From NCBI GenBank assembly GCA_031291055.1, contig JARLJU010000269.1:1-54218 (forward strand): a stretch of 54,218 nucleotides of DNA, read 5' to 3'. Positions 50,097 through 54,218 of the stretch are shown piece by piece (positions within the stretch are counted from its first letter, which is position 1; each line of letters starts with the position of its first letter). Origin of the DNA: Rudaea sp. (GTDB lineage Bacteria > Pseudomonadota > Gammaproteobacteria > Xanthomonadales > Rhodanobacteraceae). The translations under genes and the position numbers were made by a program. Below the pieces are notes generated by a model. That model searched no databases. It saw nothing but the letters and a program-made list of their open reading frames with translations, and was not told the origin of the DNA.

Positions 50097-51677
50097 CTAG
50101 AGCAGGCCTTCGATCGGCAGCAGTCGCAACAGCGACACTTCCAGGCGGCGCGACCTGGTCGCGTCCGGATCGTGGTCGTAGGTAACGGTTGCGCCATTGC
50201 TCTCGGACACCCAGGTCAGCCGCGCGTGCCCCGACGCAGCATCCGTTGCCGGCAGCAACTCGACATGAAAGGCATTCGCGGGCGAAGACGCCGTTGCGAA
50301 GAACTGCGCGACGGCTCCGGCAAGGCCGGGACAATCGACCATCACGCCCATTTCCGTATTCAGCAGTTTCGAGCGCGGATCCATGTTCATCGAACCGACG
50401 AAGACGTAGCGCCGATCCACGACGAACGCCTTTGCGTGCAGACTCACGCCGGATGACGCACCGGCTGCCGTCGCCGATTGCTTCTCCCCCGCTGCCGGAC
50501 GCAGCTCGAACAGTTGCACGCCGCCGGCAAGCAATCGGTTGCGATAGTGCTCGTAACCGGCATGGGCCGCCGGTTCGTCCGTCGACGCGAGCGAATTGGT
50601 CAGTACCTTGACCGCGACGCCGCGCTGCGCCAGGCCGATGAGATAGTTCGTGCCCTTTTCACCAGGAACGAAGTAAGGCGAAATGAGCAACACCTCGGTG
50701 GAGGCAACATCGGTGACTGATTTGAGCTGCGGGCCGATGCGCAACTCCGGCGTATCCGATTCCGCCTTGATCTTTTCGGGCAGGTCGGCGAGAAGGTTTC
50801 CCGATCCCCAGAACCATTCTCCGCGGCGGTCGGCGGTCGCGCCATAGGGAAGTTTTTCCAGCGAGGCCTGGGCGTAGTCGGAATCGGCAAACTTGCGTGC
50901 GTCGTGCGCCAATGCGGCACGCACCTTGACCAGGTCGGCATCGGTATTGCGAGTATTGCGAAACGCCGTGACCGGAAATGCGGCGTCGCTGTTCCAGTAG
51001 TCGTCGAATGCGCTTGAAGCCTGTGTCACCACCGGCCCTACCGCGATTACGTCCAGATCGCGGAAGTTGGTATCGTTGCGGGCGTCGAAATAACCGTCGC
51101 CGATGTTGCGGCCGCCGACGATGGCCGCGGCATTGTCGGCGATCAGCGATTTGTTGTGCATGCGGCGGTTGAGCCGCTGCCCTTCGAGGATGAACTGCGC
51201 GATTTTCGACGGCAGCGACGGGTCGCGTGTGTTGAATGGATTGAACAGGCGCACCTTGATGTTCGGGTGCGCGTCGAGCGCATCGAGCATATGGTCTTCG
51301 TGATCCAGACCCAGGTCGTCGAGCAACATGCGCACGCGCACGCCTCGGTCGGCCGCTGCGAGCAGGCGTTGTGCCACCAGCCGCCCGGTCGCATCGTTCT
51401 CGAAAATGTAGTACTGCAGATCGATCGAATGTTCGGCGTGATCGATAAGAGCGATGCGGCTCATAAGCGCGTTCGTGCTGCCCGTGAGCAGGCGGAAGCC
51501 GGACAGGCCGCGGTGTTCTTCAAGCTCGGATTGGACATAGCGCGCCGACGGCGTGTCGAATGCCGGAGGCAGGGCTTGCGAAGGAGTCTTGACGAAATCG
51601 CTGCGCAACGACGAGCACGCGGAAACCGCAATCCCCAGCATCAGCAGGAGTGGTGCGCGCACGTACGTTGCGTTCAT
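50097..51677 (-). CDS. Phospholipase D-family lipoprotein (cardiolipin synthase-like)
   Basis: 526 residues from ATG 51677. The N-terminus has a lipobox (LLLMLGIAVSACSS), so it should be a lipoprotein. Two PLD motifs are present: MHNKSLIADNAAAIVGGRN and LHAKAFVVDRRYVFVGSMN. SIDLQYYIFENDATGRLV and VLLISPYFVPGEKG are typical of the YmdC/ClsC branch. It likely moves or hydrolyses phosphatidyl groups in the periplasm. It lies 137 bases before ndvB on the same strand. The extension to 51782 adds Cys/Arg-rich residues and is rejected. Confidence 0.9.
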   Translation of the reverse strand: MNATYVRAPLLLMLGIAVSACSSLRSDFVKTPSQALPPAFDTPSARYVQSELEEHRGLSGFRLLTGSTNALMSRIALIDHAEHSIDLQYYIFENDATGRLVAQRLLAAADRGVRVRMLLDDLGLDHEDHMLDALDAHPNIKVRLFNPFNTRDPSLPSKIAQFILEGQRLNRRMHNKSLIADNAAAIVGGRNIGDGYFDARNDTNFRDLDVIAVGPVVTQASSAFDDYWNSDAAFPVTAFRNTRNTDADLVKVRAALAHDARKFADSDYAQASLEKLPYGATADRRGEWFWGSGNLLADLPEKIKAESDTPELRIGPQLKSVTDVASTEVLLISPYFVPGEKGTNYLIGLAQRGVAVKVLTNSLASTDEPAAHAGYEHYRNRLLAGGVQLFELRPAAGEKQSATAAGASSGVSLHAKAFVVDRRYVFVGSMNMDPRSKLLNTEMGVMVDCPGLAGAVAQFFATASSPANAFHVELLPATDAASGHARLTWVSESNGATVTYDHDPDATRSRRLEVSLLRLLPIEGLL

Positions 51678-51791
51678 CGAATTCGTCCTCGTCTTTGCAC
51701 TCGGCCGCGGCCCGGGGCATTCCTGTCGCGGTGATCTCGGCGGGCAGCGTGCGCAGTGCCAATCGACGCGACACGCCCCCATTCCGGTTAT

Positions 51792-52988
51792 CTAGTGGCT
51801 GCCTTGTTCCTGCGTCGATGAATCACTGATCAGCACGCAGACGGAATTCAGCGAGGTCACGTGCTGGCAGATGATGCGGAAGCAGGCCAGCAATGGTCCG
51901 GCGAGCAGGATGCCCACCGCGCCCCACAGCCAGCCCCATACCAGCAGCCACACGAATACCACGGTCGGATCCAGCGACAGGCGCCGGCCGATGATCGTGG
52001 GAGTGATCAGTTGTCCTTCGATGCAGGCAAGCAGAAAGAACATGCCAGGCACCGCAAACGCGTGCCCAAGCGTGTCGAACGTGGTAAAGCCGACCAGGGT
52101 GAGCGCGAGCGCCGTGCACGTCGGTCCGACGTACGGCGCAAAATTGAACACGGCGGCAACCGCTCCCCACAGCAGCGGATTGGGTACGCCCATCAGCATC
52201 ATGGCGATCGCAGTCGCCACTCCCAAACCGAAATTGATCAGGCTTACCATCACCAGATAGCGCGACATCTCGCCTTGCACGTCGCGCGCAATGGATACGA
52301 CCACTTTCTTGTCGGTCAGGGTCGGGGCGATTTCCACCAAGCGGCGCAGGAATCCATTGCCGGAGGACAGGAAAAAGTATACGAGCAACAGTACGGCGGC
52401 AATGGCGCCGAGTGCGCGCGGCGTATTGGTTGCCATGTACGAAAGCATGCTCGGCTGCACGCTCACCACGGTCTGCTCTGCTGCGGGCTGGGTCAGTTCC
52501 TCGATCTTCTTGGATGCTTCCTGCGCCTGCCGAATGGGCTCGCGAAAACTGCGAAAGCGCTGCTCGATCGTCTGCATCGTTGCAGGAGCGTGGGCGATCC
52601 ACTGCTGCGCGGGTTGAGCGAGGCTGATCGCGGCGTAAACCATGATCGCAACCGCTGCGGCGAGCGTCAGCAGGCTGCCTGCTACGCGCGGTATGCGGAC
52701 AATACGCTCAAACCCCGTGACGATCGGCGACAACAGCAACGAAAGCAGCAACGCGAGTACAAGCGGAACCAGTATTTCCTGAGCCAGGTAGCAGATACCG
52801 AGCACGAGCAAGACCAGAATCGCCAATACACCACGCTTGAGCACGCGCAGGTCGGAGCGCCGCTGGGCGACGCGCACACCTTCGGACGCGACCTGCGCAA
52901 CAGATGTGCGGGCGTGCGCAAGATGAGCGCTGCCTGCGCTTCCCGTCATGCTCGCGACTGAACTGTCTTGCGCATCATTCACTATCAA
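51792..52988 (-). CDS. AI-2E family (PerM/YdiK-like) membrane protein
   Basis: Up to 398 residues. The start could be TTG 52988, GTG 52982 or ATG 52949; the N-terminal 40 residues are poorly conserved. Membrane segments: AILVLLVLGICYLAQEILVPLVLALLLSLLL (in part), AGSLLTLAAAVAIMVYAAI, AAVLLLVYFFL, INFGLGVATAIAMMLMG, LLWGAVAAVFNFAPYVGP, then a pair near the C-terminus with FVWLLVWGWLWGAVGILLAGPLLA. The FAPYVGP box is diagnostic. Family members export small molecules or ions; the substrate is unknown. It stands 114 bases before the lipoprotein gene. Confidence 0.9.
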   Translation of the reverse strand: MIVNDAQDSSVASMTGSAGSAHLAHARTSVAQVASEGVRVAQRRSDLRVLKRGVLAILVLLVLGICYLAQEILVPLVLALLLSLLLSPIVTGFERIVRIPRVAGSLLTLAAAVAIMVYAAISLAQPAQQWIAHAPATMQTIEQRFRSFREPIRQAQEASKKIEELTQPAAEQTVVSVQPSMLSYMATNTPRALGAIAAVLLLVYFFLSSGNGFLRRLVEIAPTLTDKKVVVSIARDVQGEMSRYLVMVSLINFGLGVATAIAMMLMGVPNPLLWGAVAAVFNFAPYVGPTCTALALTLVGFTTFDTLGHAFAVPGMFFLLACIEGQLITPTIIGRRLSLDPTVVFVWLLVWGWLWGAVGILLAGPLLACFRIICQHVTSLNSVCVLISDSSTQEQGSH

Positions 52989-53450
52989 CCTCGGTCTCTG
53001 TGGGCGTCTTCATCGGAAGAATGCCGCTGGCCGCAAAGGGCGAGCGCAGGCCCGCAAGCGCTGCCGCAACGTCCTTCCCTGGACAAAACTCTTGCTCCTT
53101 GCCGGAGTGGTTTGCGGCTTCCGCCGGACTTCCCTGACCTGTTCATGGCCGTTTCCCTGGCTGTCGGGAAGTATCAAGTTGCGTGCCACGGCAGCACTGG
53201 CTCGCGGACAAGCTTTGATGCGGGTTCAAGCGATTCTTCTACATGCAGCTTGCATGGAGCGCGAGGACGATCGTTGCGACTTGCACGACGCGAATACGCA
53301 CAGCCTTCATCGCAATGATCTGCGCGTCGGGGTTTCATTGCCCGCTGTCGCGAAAGCGTTCTTGCAAGACGAGCGCACGAGGCTGCCAGTCGGCCGTTGG
53401 CACGTTGCCTGCTCGTCGAAGCCGGGGCCGTGAACTTCAAGGAGATAGGC
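52989..53450. other. Divergent spacer with no recognised gene
   Basis: About 460 bases between the AI-2E family gene and the EF-hand gene. Open frames are short and featureless. A small palindrome CATGCA-GCT-TGCATG lies near 53244. Both promoters should be here, but none is convincing. Confidence 0.4.
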
Positions 53451-53786
53451 ATGCACCAATCAATCACGAGAAGCCTGTTAGCCATGTCCGCGCTGGCGCT
53501 CGCTGCGGCAAGCTTTGCGCAGGCACCCACCGAAACGCAGATGCGCGACAACGCGGATACCCGGCAGCGCATGGAAAACGGCGATCATGACGTGGTCAAG
53601 AACCAGAAACGGTATTTCAACAGTCTTGATCGCAACACCAAGGGTTACCTGAGCAGCGATGACGTTTCCGCAGATCCGTTCCTGTCGCAGAATTTCGCCA
53701 AGTGCGATGCCGATCACGACGGCAAGCTGACGTGGATGGAATTCAAGTCGTGCACGCACAACAACCCGCCCCCGGACCAGCCCTGA
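53451..53786 (+). CDS. Small secreted EF-hand protein
   Basis: 111 residues from ATG 53451, with AAGGAG seven bases upstream. The signal peptide is LLAMSALALAAASFAQA. One full EF-hand loop, DADHDGKLTWMEF (about residues 84-96), has Asp at positions 1, 3 and 5 and Glu at 12. A degenerate loop, DRNTKGYLSSDDV, lies before it. It is likely periplasmic calcium-binding; partners are unknown. It ends in a Pro-rich tail, NNPPPDQP. Confidence 0.85.
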   Translation: MHQSITRSLLAMSALALAAASFAQAPTETQMRDNADTRQRMENGDHDVVKNQKRYFNSLDRNTKGYLSSDDVSADPFLSQNFAKCDADHDGKLTWMEFKSCTHNNPPPDQP

Positions 53787-53806
53787 GCGCGCGGCGTCAA
53801 CCTTCA

Positions 53807-53830
53807 TGGCCCGGGCAGCTGCCCGGGCCA
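53807..53830. repeat. Perfect 24-bp palindrome
   Basis: TGGCCCGGGCAG followed by its exact reverse complement, 20 bases after the EF-hand stop. It could be an mRNA-end hairpin; there is no T-run after it. Confidence 0.6.
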
Positions 53831-53917
53831 CGGGGCTGATCTGGTCTTCGGCAATCACCACGAGCGCGGCGCCGGCCGGGTGATGCCGAGGTGTCCGTCC
53901 AGAGTGGAATTTGCGAT

Positions 53918-54001
53918 ATTGTTTATTGTTTATTGTTTATTGTTTATTGTTTATTGTTTATTGTTTATTGTTTATTGTTTATTGTTTATTGTTTATTGTT
54001 T
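53918..54001. repeat. Tandem repeat, 12 perfect copies of ATTGTTT
   Basis: Seven-base unit repeated without change over 84 bases and then breaking into ATTTTTC. The tract is very AT-rich inside GC-rich DNA. It lies about 80 bases downstream of the stop of the regulator gene at the right edge. A perfect tract of this length is prone to slippage, so copy number may vary between isolates. Confidence 0.95.
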
Positions 54002-54079
54002 ATTTTTCACTTTTTCACCAGAACCGGCGCTCGCTGGCCCGCTGGCGACAGATTGCTGCGGCGCATCCGGACGGCGCGT

Positions 54080-54218
54080 TCACAGGTCATATTGCTTGCG
54101 CTTGCGGTACAGGGTCGAGACATCGATGCCCAGGGTTTTGGCTGCAGCATCCAGCGAGGTGGCCGTGGCCATCACCCCGCGGATGTGGCTGCGCTCCAGT
54201 TCTTCCAGGCTCAGCGCA
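54080..54218 (-). CDS. Sigma-54 response regulator, C-terminal end (AlgB-like), partial
   Basis: Only the last 45 residues are inside the window; the start is beyond the right edge. The sequence SLEELERSHIRGVMATATS, DAAAKTLGIDVSTLYRKRK and QYDL-stop is a Fis-type helix-turn-helix as at the end of NtrC-family activators. The STLYRKRK ending is typical of AlgB-like members. The receiver and AAA domains are not visible, so the exact subfamily is a guess. Confidence 0.85.
   Translation of the reverse strand, partial: ALSLEELERSHIRGVMATATSLDAAAKTLGIDVSTLYRKRKQYDL

Noticed and set aside
53918..54001. CRISPR array
   Set aside because: The repeat unit is seven bases with no spacers; it is a simple tandem repeat.

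Overview
The window looks like chromosomal DNA from a GC-rich gammaproteobacterium, most likely Xanthomonadales (a Rhodanobacteraceae- or Xanthomonadaceae-like genome). The reasons are the order thrS-infC-rpmI-rplT-pheS-pheT-ihfA-merR-tRNA-Pro(GGG), the protein sequence style, and an AlgB-type regulator tail at the right edge. This placement is inferred by eye; no database search was made.

Layout. (1) 1-2890 is a decayed accessory segment. It holds the end of an IS21-like element, a glucoamylase-family gene truncated by that element, a fragment of an NdvB-type glucan synthase, and a broken tyrosine integrase next to tRNA-Pro(GGG). (2) 2893-10736, minus strand, is the conserved translation and IHF cluster, from thrS down to tRNA-Pro. 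infC starts at ATC, and hairpin-rich leaders precede rpmI, pheS and thrS. (3) 10970-17982 holds a class IV aminotransferase with a sulfotransferase, a lone molybdopterin oxidoreductase and a large secreted M14 peptidase. (4) 18447-26835 holds two tandem copies of a three-gene export cassette: DUF1800 protein, Tat-exported DUF1501 protein, and a small exported c-type cytochrome. All three families have unknown or poorly known function. An intact paralogue of the truncated glucoamylase-family gene follows. (5) 28357-40713 is central carbon metabolism: gnd on plus and, on minus, a tightly overlapped series zwf-HAD-tal-pgi-pgm, then tkt-DUF2945-DUF488 and ndh-mpg. (6) 41209-49959 is one very large gene for a cyclic beta-1,2-glucan synthase (NdvB/ChvB type, about 2916 aa). 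(7) 50097-54218 holds a phospholipase D-like lipoprotein, an AI-2E-family membrane protein, a small EF-hand protein, a 12-copy 7-bp tandem repeat, and the C-terminus of a sigma-54 activator.

How the parts may work together. Pgi and Pgm interconvert fructose-6-P, glucose-6-P and glucose-1-P, the precursor of the UDP-glucose that NdvB polymerises. Zwf, Gnd, Tkt and Tal run the pentose phosphate cycle. The two glucoamylase-family proteins resemble enzymes known to cut beta-1,2-glucans and may act on NdvB product; this is inference. The duplicated DUF1800-DUF1501-cytochrome cassette is the best candidate for an undescribed system: its proteins share a short recurrent peptide, [IL]-F-x(3)-F-[DE]-I, and the two copies share leader and downstream sequence.

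Limits: starts were chosen from start codons, ribosome binding sites and family alignment by eye. Function calls rest on recognised motifs.
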